A stretch of 18,135 nt of DNA from a bacterium (GTDB taxonomy: Bacteria > Babelota > Babeliae > Babelales > Vermiphilaceae), in contig DAOUPL010000013.1 of assembly GCA_030626185.1 (NCBI GenBank), positions 1-18,135 on the forward strand, given 5' to 3'. The number at the start of each line of letters is the position of its first letter. Position 1 is the first letter of the stretch. The position numbers and the translations under genes are program-made. A model generated the notes under the pieces. That model ran no database searches and was not told the origin of the DNA. It saw only the letters and a list, made by a program, of their open reading frames with translations. Of this stretch, positions 7,758-14,686 are shown in pieces.

Positions 7758-7882
7758 ACACTGACAATAATAATAATCAATCATTTAGTTCTGCCAGCAC
7801 TGTGGCTACTGCAGTAAGTAATTATATGCGACAAACGTGTTCGATAACAGAACAAGATTGTGATACGATCCCAATAAACTGA
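7757..7882 (+). pseudogene. Decayed second copy of the nrdA 3' end
   Basis: In frame this segment reads like the nrdA tail (QSFSSASTVATAVSNYMRQ, then CSITEQDCD) and ends at TGA 7880-7882. It has no start of its own: an in-frame TGA lies at 7751-7753. The terminal CxxC of nrdA has become CDTIPIN, so the essential second cysteine is lost. It is non-functional as an NrdA tail. Confidence 0.75.
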
Positions 7883-7891
7883 AAGGGTATT

Positions 7892-8914
7892 ATGGATAAG
7901 CAAAAAAAGTTAAACAAACAAGGAATTATTAATAATTCTACTATTGACCCGAATAAAATCTTGCCAATGCGTTATATGTGGGCGCGTAAACATTACAAAG
8001 ATGGGGTTGCCAATAACTGGACGCCAGAAGAAGTTTCGATGCAACATGACATTGAGCAATGGAAATCGACTAAAGTGTTGACGGATGCAGAACGACGATT
8101 AATTTTGTGGAATTTAGGTTTCTTCTCTACGGCAGAATCATTAACGGCAAACAATTTGGTATTATGCGTGTATAAACATGTGACTAATCCAGAATGTCGT
8201 CAATATGTTTTGCGTCAAGCGTATGAAGAAGCGGTACACACAGACACGTTTATTTATTGTTGTGATTCATTAGGATTAAATCCTGATGAGATGTATAACA
8301 TGTATGAAACAGTTCCAACTATTCGTGAAAAAGATGCATTTGTAGTTGACCTTACAAAATCTATATTAGATCCAAACTTTAAAACAGACACAGTTGAAAA
8401 TATTCAAAAGTTCTTACATGACCTTGTTGGCTTTTACGTGATAATGGAAGGAATTTTCTTTTACGCTGGTTTTGCGATGATGCTTGCGCTTAAGCGACAA
8501 AATAAAATGGTTGGCATAGGTGAACAATTTGAATACATTATGCGTGATGAAAGTATTCATCTTGCATTTGGGTGTGATTTGATTAATGTTATTAAAGCAG
8601 AAAACCCTGAAGCATGGACGCCAAAGTTTCAAGCAGAGCTTGTAGAGCTTATTAAACATTCTGTAGTGTTAGAAGAAAAATATGCACTTGATGCGTGTCC
8701 AAAAGGCATGTTAGGCATTAACGCTGATCAATTTACAACATATGTTAAATACATTGCTGATCGTCGTTTAGAGAGAATTGATTTACCAAAACAGTATGGC
8801 GTGCATAATCCATTCCCTTGGATGTCACAAGCTACTGATTTGTCTAAAGAGAAAAACTTCTTTGAAACTCGTGTAACTGAGTATCAAACTGCTGGTTCAC
8901 TTGAATGGGAATAG
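7892..8914 (+). CDS. nrdB: Ribonucleoside-diphosphate reductase, beta subunit, class Ic type (radical-site Phe)
   Basis: The radical-generating subunit, 340 residues, partner of NrdA. All six metal ligands are visible: Glu82 (STAESL), Glu113 and His116 (EEAVHTDTF), Glu186 (IMEGIF), Glu220 and His223 (RDESIHL). The residue at the tyrosyl-radical position, four after His116, is Phe120. The first ligand is Glu rather than the Asp of class Ia. Both features mark class Ic, known from Chlamydia trachomatis, where a Mn(IV)/Fe(III) centre replaces the tyrosyl radical. Each position is exactly seven lower than the chlamydial numbering as I recall it. Tyr215 and the C-terminal Tyr331 (TEYQTAG) would serve electron and radical transfer. 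No nrdI is adjacent, as expected for class Ic. The Shine-Dalgarno GAAAGGG lies at 7881-7887, and a terminator follows the gene. Confidence 0.96.
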   Translation: MDKQKKLNKQGIINNSTIDPNKILPMRYMWARKHYKDGVANNWTPEEVSMQHDIEQWKSTKVLTDAERRLILWNLGFFSTAESLTANNLVLCVYKHVTNPECRQYVLRQAYEEAVHTDTFIYCCDSLGLNPDEMYNMYETVPTIREKDAFVVDLTKSILDPNFKTDTVENIQKFLHDLVGFYVIMEGIFFYAGFAMMLALKRQNKMVGIGEQFEYIMRDESIHLAFGCDLINVIKAENPEAWTPKFQAELVELIKHSVVLEEKYALDACPKGMLGINADQFTTYVKYIADRRLERIDLPKQYGVHNPFPWMSQATDLSKEKNFFETRVTEYQTAGSLEWE

Positions 8915-8938
8915 TATTTTAATTAAATAGTTTTTTAC

Positions 8939-8974
8939 AAAAAAAAAGCGCCCAATTACGGGTGCTTTTTTTTT
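8939..8974 (+). terminator. Intrinsic terminator of the nrdAB operon
   Basis: GCGCCC (8948-8953), loop AATTAC, and GGGTGC (8960-8965, one G-T pair) form the core stem, flanked by nine A residues before and nine T residues after. Confidence 0.92.
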
Positions 8975-8988
8975 GGGCGTTAGTTTAC

Positions 8989-9016
8989 TTGCATAATTAT
9001 TCCCGCATGCTATACA
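8989..9016 (+). promoter_or_regulatory. Possible promoter of the FBP aldolase/phosphatase gene
   Basis: TTGCAT (8989-8994), 16 bases, then TATACA (9011-9016) preceded by TG at 9008-9009. The -35 match is weak, but it lies just after the nrdB terminator, where a promoter for the next gene is required. Confidence 0.35.
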
Positions 9017-9136
9017 TGAATCAGTTGGTTATAAATTCTTAAAAGAAAGGAGTGGCAGCTAAAAAGAATGATTTTGAGTAACGATGGAAAAAAGGAGAAA
9101 AGTATCTATCGTATTAAGTTTATAATTGTTAATGAG

Positions 9137-9141
9137 CGGAG
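9137..9141 (+). promoter_or_regulatory. Shine-Dalgarno that sets the FBP aldolase/phosphatase start
   Basis: CGGAG lies 8 bases before GTG 9150. The in-frame ATG at 9132 and TTG at 9126 have no such motif at a workable distance. Confidence 0.6.
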
Positions 9142-9149
9142 TAGTAAGT

Positions 9150-10316
9150 GTGGCAGAAAATGTAAAAGTAGCAAGAGAAATAACAATTTCAGCAATTAAA
9201 GCTGATGTTGGTTCAATTGGTGGGCACACCAAGCCAACAAAAGAAATGATGCAAATTGCAAAAGATGCGGTAGCAGGTGCAGTTAAAGATGGTTTGTTGC
9301 TTGATGGCTTTGTATGCCATACCGGTGATGACATTGCATTGATAATGTCTCATACAAAAGACAAAGATAACGAAGAAATACATCAATTTGCGTGGAATGT
9401 ATTTATAAAAGCAGCAGAAGCTGCAAGAAAACGTGGTTGTTATGGTGCAGGGCAAGATCTTCTTGCTGACGCACCATCAGGTAACATTCGTGGTGCAGGT
9501 CCAGGAGTTGCTGAAATAACGTTTACGTTCCCGGGTAAAGATTACCGTCCAGCAGAATCATTTATGATCTTTATGGGTGACAAATGTGGCCCTGGTGCGT
9601 ATAACTTGCCATTTTATCTTGCGTTTGCAGATCCAATGTATTGTGCAGGGCTGATGTTGCCAAAATTAACTGGTCCGCAATTAAAGACTGGCTTTACGTT
9701 TGAAATCATAGATATGGAAAACATTGAAGGTGGTGATCATTACATTACGCTTGATGCACCAGAAGATGCATACGGTATTTCGATGTTATTACGTGATAAC
9801 GAGCGTTTTGGCATAAAAGCTATTTATTCACGCAAATATGGCGAACAAGCAGTATCGTGCTCAACTGATCGCTTACATTCAATTGCGGGTAAATATGTTG
9901 GCAAAGATGATCCAATTGCTGTTGTGCGTAATCAAGGTATTTTCCCTGCGCCAGAAGAGATTGTTTCACCGTTTGTAAAAGCGCATTACATTGGTGGCAA
10001 CACCCGTGGATCACATAACATGCCATTTATGCCAGTTGCGATAAATTCCCCGGTTGCAAGTGTGTATTGTATTCCGATTGTTTCATGTTTAGGATTCTCA
10101 CTATCTGTTGATGGTAAGTTTGCTGATAATTACGTTGATTTCTTTGGTGATGTTTCTTGGGATGTTGTTCGTCAACGTGCACAGAAAAAAGCGATTGAAA
10201 TGCGTTCTCAAGGGTGGTCTGGTCCAGCGATGTTGCCATACAACGAGCTTGAGTACAGTGGATTTAAAGATGCGTTAGAAAATCTTGAATCACGCTTTAA
10301 AGTAAAAGGAAAATAA
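9150..10316 (+). CDS. Archaeal-type fructose-1,6-bisphosphate aldolase/phosphatase (class V FBPase)
   Basis: A bifunctional gluconeogenic enzyme that joins dihydroxyacetone phosphate with glyceraldehyde 3-phosphate and dephosphorylates the product to fructose 6-phosphate. It is a clear member of the FBPase_3 family: ISAIKADVGSIGGH near the N terminus (Asp19 a metal ligand), CHTGDDIALIMSH (56-68), GAGQDLLADAPSGNIRG (99-115), and AGKYVGKDDPIAVVR (246-260). The spacing of Tyr249 and Lys252 there fits the Tyr and the Schiff-base Lys known from crenarchaeal enzymes. RGSHNMPFMPV (286-296) follows. At 388 residues from GTG 9150 it is full length. The ATG at 9132 is an alternative start. The gene stands alone between two terminators. 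Being one-way toward hexose phosphate, it suggests sugar synthesis for envelope or nucleotides. Confidence 0.94.
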   Translation: MAENVKVAREITISAIKADVGSIGGHTKPTKEMMQIAKDAVAGAVKDGLLLDGFVCHTGDDIALIMSHTKDKDNEEIHQFAWNVFIKAAEAARKRGCYGAGQDLLADAPSGNIRGAGPGVAEITFTFPGKDYRPAESFMIFMGDKCGPGAYNLPFYLAFADPMYCAGLMLPKLTGPQLKTGFTFEIIDMENIEGGDHYITLDAPEDAYGISMLLRDNERFGIKAIYSRKYGEQAVSCSTDRLHSIAGKYVGKDDPIAVVRNQGIFPAPEEIVSPFVKAHYIGGNTRGSHNMPFMPVAINSPVASVYCIPIVSCLGFSLSVDGKFADNYVDFFGDVSWDVVRQRAQKKAIEMRSQGWSGPAMLPYNELEYSGFKDALENLESRFKVKGK

Positions 10317-10345
10317 AGTTTATCATTTATAAGTAATTCGTTTAT

Positions 10346-10377
10346 GACAGCCCGTCATAGCGGGCTGTCTCTTTTTT
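10346..10377 (+). terminator. Intrinsic terminator after the FBP aldolase/phosphatase gene
   Basis: GACAGCCCG (10346-10354), loop TCATAG, CGGGCTGTC (10361-10369), then CTC-T6 to 10377 minus the first two bases. The nine-pair GC-rich stem is perfect. It overlaps the stop codon of the convergent gene and lacks a T run on the minus strand, so it serves only the + strand. Confidence 0.92.
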
Positions 10378-11371
10378 AATTGCTTTTTAATCGTTTAGTT
10401 ACTGTGTTACGTAAAGCCTTTGTAGTTGAAATAAATAGTTGAATACCATATTTATCTTGAGCTACTTTTTTTTTTATTAATTGGCTGCGTTTTTTTCTTG
10501 TTTCTTTGATTGGTAAAATAAATAATGCATCACCTAAATGATTTAAGATCATGATTTTTGATAAATAAAACAGGCCTTGATCGTATTGTGTAGAGAGGGC
10601 GAATTCAAATAAGCGATTTTCCATATTTGGGTCGATAATTGATATCCGTTTTGCTACAGTAGTTTCGTTTTGGTTATTATCAGTTATTTGTTCATTAAAA
10701 TTATCACCAATATCTTGCATTGTACGATTGATGGCAACACAGTTGCTAACTGCTACTTTAGTTTGTTCTATAAGGTTTGGTTTGTTGCATAATGGATAGC
10801 CGATAATTGATTGCTCATATAATTCGATTCGTTGATCTAATAAATAAATAAATAAATTAGCAATAGGATGTGTTTCAAAATGAGCTAACCGCTTTTTATA
10901 TTTTTTACAAGTGGTATGTCCGTTAGATGTTTTTTTTTTTGGTAAACGTATATGGAGATCGCATAAAAGAATAGTAAGTTTTTTTAATAATTTAAAATAA
11001 TTTTCTTGTGTGTCGATGTATAATAAATTAGTGTTGTTCGTTAACACAGTATTGCATGCATCGATATAGGTATTATCAATAGTTAATGACTCACTATAAT
11101 CATAAAAAGCAAGCGGAAGTATTTCGTTAAAAAATGGTTGGTTGTTCTCTATAAGTTCAGCATATTGGTTTAACAATGGTTTGTTTGTATAAAACGTTGG
11201 GCCTGGGCGATAAATGTTAATCGTGTCTTTTATCAATTGCAATAATGGTAAAACAAGCTCTAATGGCATTAGAGGTGTTACAAAATTGTTTTTTTCAAGT
11301 ACTATTGCATCCCCATCCATAGCACTAAGCGATATAGCATGCCAAATAAATACAAAATAAATATACTTCAC
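10376..11371 (-). CDS. Exported protein of unknown function
   Basis: A 331-residue protein that I cannot assign to a family. It starts with GTG at 11369-11371, five bases after a good AAGGGG Shine-Dalgarno. Residues 1-17 (MKYIYFVFIWHAISLSA) form a likely Sec signal peptide with cleavage after LSA. The mature part is mostly predicted helical and polar, with no membrane segment visible, and contains clusters of lysine (LPKKKTSNGHTTCKKYKKR near residue 145; ETRKKRSQLIKKK near residue 290). The opening MKY(I/L)Y resembles that of the truncated exported protein at 1-790, but the mature parts show no obvious similarity by eye. It diverges from polA across about 107 bases and converges on the FBP aldolase/phosphatase gene. 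Confidence 0.8.
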   Translation of the reverse strand: MKYIYFVFIWHAISLSAMDGDAIVLEKNNFVTPLMPLELVLPLLQLIKDTINIYRPGPTFYTNKPLLNQYAELIENNQPFFNEILPLAFYDYSESLTIDNTYIDACNTVLTNNTNLLYIDTQENYFKLLKKLTILLCDLHIRLPKKKTSNGHTTCKKYKKRLAHFETHPIANLFIYLLDQRIELYEQSIIGYPLCNKPNLIEQTKVAVSNCVAINRTMQDIGDNFNEQITDNNQNETTVAKRISIIDPNMENRLFEFALSTQYDQGLFYLSKIMILNHLGDALFILPIKETRKKRSQLIKKKVAQDKYGIQLFISTTKALRNTVTKRLKSN

Positions 11372-11385
11372 GTGGTCCCCTTTTT

Positions 11386-11404
11386 TATAACAATACGTGT
11401 TATA
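11386..11404. repeat. Operator-like inverted repeat between two divergent genes
   Basis: TATAACA (11386-11392), 5 bases, TGTTATA (11398-11404), with a further TGTTATA at 11410-11416. It lies between the GTG of the exported protein and polA. AT-rich repeats arise by chance, so the role is unproven. Confidence 0.4.
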
Positions 11405-11478
11405 TTATTTGTTATAGCCTTGTCTTTCATTGTTCAGTATTCTAAGAGGATGTTGCAACTAACGAGTGAGATTTTTTT

Positions 11479-14184
11479 ATGAAACAACAAAAAAAGACAG
11501 TTTTTTTAATTGATGGATCATCATTTTTATATCGTGCGTATTATGGCATGCGTCCATTACATACGCCTTCTGGCGAATCGGTACAAGCGGTGTATGGTTT
11601 TTGTCGCATGATAAAACAGTTAATTAATAAATTTGATCCACATTATCTTGGTATAGTGTGGGATAGTAAAGGAAAAACAACGCGTCATGATATGTATGAA
11701 GAATACAAAGCAACGCGTGATGCACCACCAAGTGATCTGTTTGAACAAAAAAAATATATTGTGGAATTTGCTGATTTAATTGATTGTGCACAAATTGCAC
11801 AAGCCAAGCTTGAAGCTGATGATATTTTGTATTCCATTGCGCTTGATATGCAAAAAAAGGGATTTAATGTCGTTGTGATTTCATCAGATAAAGATCTTGG
11901 GCAAATGATTACTGATAATATTTCGATGTATGATCCGGTAAAAGAAATTATGTACACACCGGAAAAATTTGTACAAAAGATGAGTTTTGCAGTTGATCGT
12001 TTACCGCTTTATTTTTCACTACTTGGTGATACTTCTGATAATATTCCTGGCGTGCGTGGCGTGGGTAAAAAGAGTGCATTAGAGTTGGCACAACAATTTA
12101 GTTCACTAAAAGAGTTGTACAATAATCTTGATAAAGTAACTATTAAGCGTGCAAAAACAGCCTTAGAAAAACATAAAGAAGATGCCTTTTTAAGCCTTGA
12201 TCTTTTTTTATTGCAATATCATCCCATTGCAATTACTGCTGATAAATTAAAGTTTGATCACGCTAATTGGCGTAATGCATTACCATTATTTAAAAAACTA
12301 GAATTTAAAAGTTTAATTCGTGAAATTGGCGATCAAGATGTTTCTGCAGATGACAAAATGAGTTATTGGCAAAAAAAAGATTTTGTTCTTGTCGATACAC
12401 AACAAAAATTAGATGATTTGTGTGCGTTGTTGCGAGAGAAAAAATCTTTTGCAATAGACACTGAGACAAATGGTTTGCGGCCACTTGAATCGTTACTTGT
12501 TGGTATGTCGTTTTGTGTGCAAGAAGAGCAAGCTTTTTACGTGCCGTGTAACCATGTAACTGACGAGCAGCAATTAAAACCAGAAGTTATTATTGCTACA
12601 TTAAAGCCAATTTTAGAAGATGAAAACTATAAAAAATGGTTACACAATGCAAAGTTTGATCAAAAAGTATTATGGGCTAATGGTGTAAACATGCGCGGTG
12701 TTGAGCATGACACTATGCTCGCAGCGTCGCTGATTAATAAAGATTGGCAGCGTGTAGGGCTCAAGTATTTATCACAAGTGTGTTTTGATGAACATATGTT
12801 TAGTTATGCAGATATGGTTACGAATAAAAAGTTAGCTGATTTTTCGTACGTGCCAATAAAAAACGCATTGTATTACGCTGCAGCTGATGCGTTGCAAACA
12901 TTTAAGTTGTGTCATTACATGGTCGATGTATTAAAAAAAGAAAAATTGTTTGAGTTATACAACACGATTGAAATGCCAACAACCAATGTGTTGTTTCACA
13001 TGGAATGTCTTGGTATTTACTGCGATGTACAACATTTGTATGAGCTTGGTATTTCTGTAGCGCATGAGTTGACAGCAATAGAAAAAAACATTGCACAACA
13101 TCTGCCAGAACATCAAAAAAGTATCAATTTAAACTCGCCAAAACAGGTTGCGCAACTATTGTTTGAAGATCTTAAGTTGCCACCAAAGAAAAAAAGTGCA
13201 AAAGGAACCTATTCAACTGATCAATCAGTGTTAAAAGAACTTGCTCGTGAACACGAAGTGCCAAAGCTATTAGTCTATTATCGTGAGTTGGCAAAGTTGC
13301 AAAATACATATATTCAAGCGTTGCCGTTATACGTTAATCAAAAAACAAAACGCATTCATACTTCGTACAATCAAGTTGCAGTTGCCACCGGGCGTTTATC
13401 AAGTACTGATCCTAATTTGCAAAATATTCCGACCGATGGTTCACGGTATGGTGCACAAGTTCGTGCAGCGTTTAAAGCACAAGATGGGTATACGTTCATT
13501 TCAGCTGATTACTCACAAATAGAGTTGCGCGTTATGGCACATTTATCACAAGAGCCAGCATTGATTAATGCGTTTACTCATGGGCACGATATTCATGCAC
13601 AAACAGCGGCGTATGTTTTTGATGTACCGCTAGAAAAAGTTGATCATGATCAGCGACAAGTGGGCAAACGAATAAACTTTAGTGTGCTTTATGGCATTAC
13701 GCCGTATGGATTACGTCGCGACATTGGCGTCTCTTTTGGGCAAGCGCGTGATTATATCGATCGTTACTTTGCTCGTTATCCACAAGTAAGCAAGTGGATG
13801 GAAGGTGTGATAGAATTTGCCAAAAAACATGGCTACGTGCAAACATGGCAAGGTAGAAGACGTTATATTCCCGCGATTAATGAGACTAATCGCGTGTTGT
13901 ACGAAGAAGCAAAACGTGTAGCGATTAATACTGTTGCACAAGGCACAGCAGCAGAATTGCTTAAAGTTGGTATGATCCGTGTATTTGATGCATTGGTAGC
14001 ACGTGGCTACGATGAACGTATTTTATTACAAATTCATGATGAATTATTGTTAGAAGTACCAAAAAATCGCGCACAAGAGGCTGAAAAAATCGTAAAGGAT
14101 ACGTTAGAATCAGTAGTCGATTGGTCTATTCCACTCACTGTTGCAACACGTATAGGTGATGATTGGAAAAAAGTGAGTAAGTAG
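11479..14184 (+). CDS. polA: DNA polymerase I
   Basis: A repair and Okazaki-fragment polymerase, 901 residues, with all three domains. The 5' nuclease domain (about 1-290) has FLIDGSSFLYRAYYG, LEADDILYS (Asp114/115), VVISSDKDLG and the helix-hairpin-helix part GDTSDNIPGVRGVGKKS. The proofreading 3'-5' exonuclease (about 310-490) keeps its catalytic residues: DTE with Asp327 and Glu329, HNAKFD for Exo II, and YYAAADA for Exo III. The polymerase domain has motif A DYSQIELR (Asp677), motif B KRINFSVLYG and motif C QIHDELLLEV (His853, Asp854, Glu855). Proofreading therefore looks intact, unlike the degenerate exonuclease of Bacillus or Thermus enzymes. The start ATG follows GAGTGAG at 8-base spacing. 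A weak 6-pair hairpin at 14223-14241 follows the gene. Confidence 0.97.
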   Translation: MKQQKKTVFLIDGSSFLYRAYYGMRPLHTPSGESVQAVYGFCRMIKQLINKFDPHYLGIVWDSKGKTTRHDMYEEYKATRDAPPSDLFEQKKYIVEFADLIDCAQIAQAKLEADDILYSIALDMQKKGFNVVVISSDKDLGQMITDNISMYDPVKEIMYTPEKFVQKMSFAVDRLPLYFSLLGDTSDNIPGVRGVGKKSALELAQQFSSLKELYNNLDKVTIKRAKTALEKHKEDAFLSLDLFLLQYHPIAITADKLKFDHANWRNALPLFKKLEFKSLIREIGDQDVSADDKMSYWQKKDFVLVDTQQKLDDLCALLREKKSFAIDTETNGLRPLESLLVGMSFCVQEEQAFYVPCNHVTDEQQLKPEVIIATLKPILEDENYKKWLHNAKFDQKVLWANGVNMRGVEHDTMLAASLINKDWQRVGLKYLSQVCFDEHMFSYADMVTNKKLADFSYVPIKNALYYAAADALQTFKLCHYMVDVLKKEKLFELYNTIEMPTTNVLFHMECLGIYCDVQHLYELGISVAHELTAIEKNIAQHLPEHQKSINLNSPKQVAQLLFEDLKLPPKKKSAKGTYSTDQSVLKELAREHEVPKLLVYYRELAKLQNTYIQALPLYVNQKTKRIHTSYNQVAVATGRLSSTDPNLQNIPTDGSRYGAQVRAAFKAQDGYTFISADYSQIELRVMAHLSQEPALINAFTHGHDIHAQTAAYVFDVPLEKVDHDQRQVGKRINFSVLYGITPYGLRRDIGVSFGQARDYIDRYFARYPQVSKWMEGVIEFAKKHGYVQTWQGRRRYIPAINETNRVLYEEAKRVAINTVAQGTAAELLKVGMIRVFDALVARGYDERILLQIHDELLLEVPKNRAQEAEKIVKDTLESVVDWSIPLTVATRIGDDWKKVSK

Positions 14185-14185
14185 C

Positions 14186-14213
14186 TTGACTTTTATACTG
14201 GTGTGTACATAAT
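14186..14213 (+). promoter_or_regulatory. Putative promoter of rpmA
   Basis: TTGACT (14186-14191), 16 bases, then CATAAT (14208-14213), directly after the polA stop. Each box is one base from consensus. It would give an rpmA leader of about 150 bases. Confidence 0.45.
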
Positions 14214-14369
14214 GATTATACGGGTTTATTTTCATTAAACCTTTAATGATGCGCTTAGAAATTTCCTACTTTTAAGTTGGGAATAAATGAGCAAAATTCA
14301 TTTTTGAGACACTATGGCTTTTAAGCTGTAGCGCGTTATTTTCAGTACATATTTTGAGGATTATACGTC

Positions 14370-14627
14370 ATGGCAACGAGTAAAGCTGGTGGTTCTTCAT
14401 CCAACGGTCGCGATAGTCATAGTAAGCGACTAGGTGTTAAATTATTTGATGGTCACCAAGTAGGTGGTGGCGAAATTATCGTTAGACAACGTGGAACGCG
14501 CATTCATCCAGGTAAATTAGTAGGTCGCGGTGGCGATGATACTTTATTTGCAAAGGGACCAGGTTTTGTGAAGTTTCACTTTGGTCCTAAAGGAAGAAAA
14601 TACGTTTCAGTGTTAGATGCTTTATAA
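14370..14627 (+). CDS. rpmA: 50S ribosomal protein L27
   Basis: A large-subunit ribosomal protein, 85 residues, the usual length. The signature is plain: KAGGSSSNGRDSHSKRLGVK (5-24), then GGGEIIVRQRGTRIHPG and VGRGGDDTLFA. The N-terminal arm begins MATSKAGG, close to the common MAHKKAGG, and reaches toward the peptidyl-transferase centre; there is no cleaved Firmicutes-type extension. GAGGA (14356-14360) lies 9 bases before the ATG. The usual partner rplU (L21) is not directly upstream; polA is there instead. Confidence 0.97.
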   Translation: MATSKAGGSSSNGRDSHSKRLGVKLFDGHQVGGGEIIVRQRGTRIHPGKLVGRGGDDTLFAKGPGFVKFHFGPKGRKYVSVLDAL

Positions 14628-14633
14628 ACAACT

Positions 14634-14642
14634 TGGTATAAT
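14634..14642 (+). promoter_or_regulatory. Extended -10 promoter of secF
   Basis: TGGTATAAT: a perfect TATAAT (14637-14642) with TG one base upstream, placed between the rpmA stop and the secF start. No good -35 is seen, which extended -10 promoters tolerate. Start near 14649 gives a leader of about 38 bases. Confidence 0.5.
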
Positions 14643-14686
14643 GCAGGGTACGCATATGCTTATGACACATAATCTTGGAGAGTAAC

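Larger units (their letters stand above)
7600..7914 (+). repeat. Tandem duplication of the nrdA-tail / nrdB-head junction
   Basis: Two adjacent units of about 157 bases: copy 1 about 7600-7756, copy 2 about 7757-7914. Each holds the 3' end of nrdA, the motif TGAAAGGGTATTATGG (7722-7737 and 7880-7895) and the start of nrdB. By hand, 7621-7706 and 7778-7863 match at 75 of 86 positions at a constant 157-base offset. A 1-base indel then gives offset 158. Exact ends of the units are uncertain by a few bases. Copy 1 supplies the functional nrdA tail; copy 2 supplies the functional nrdB start. Confidence 0.9.

Noticed and set aside
7892..8914. NrdB as a metal-free class Ie (modified-tyrosine) enzyme or R2-like oxidase
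   Set aside because: Class Ie proteins lose metal-ligand carboxylates; all six ligands are kept here. Adjacent nrdA with a full active site argues for a true reductase subunit.
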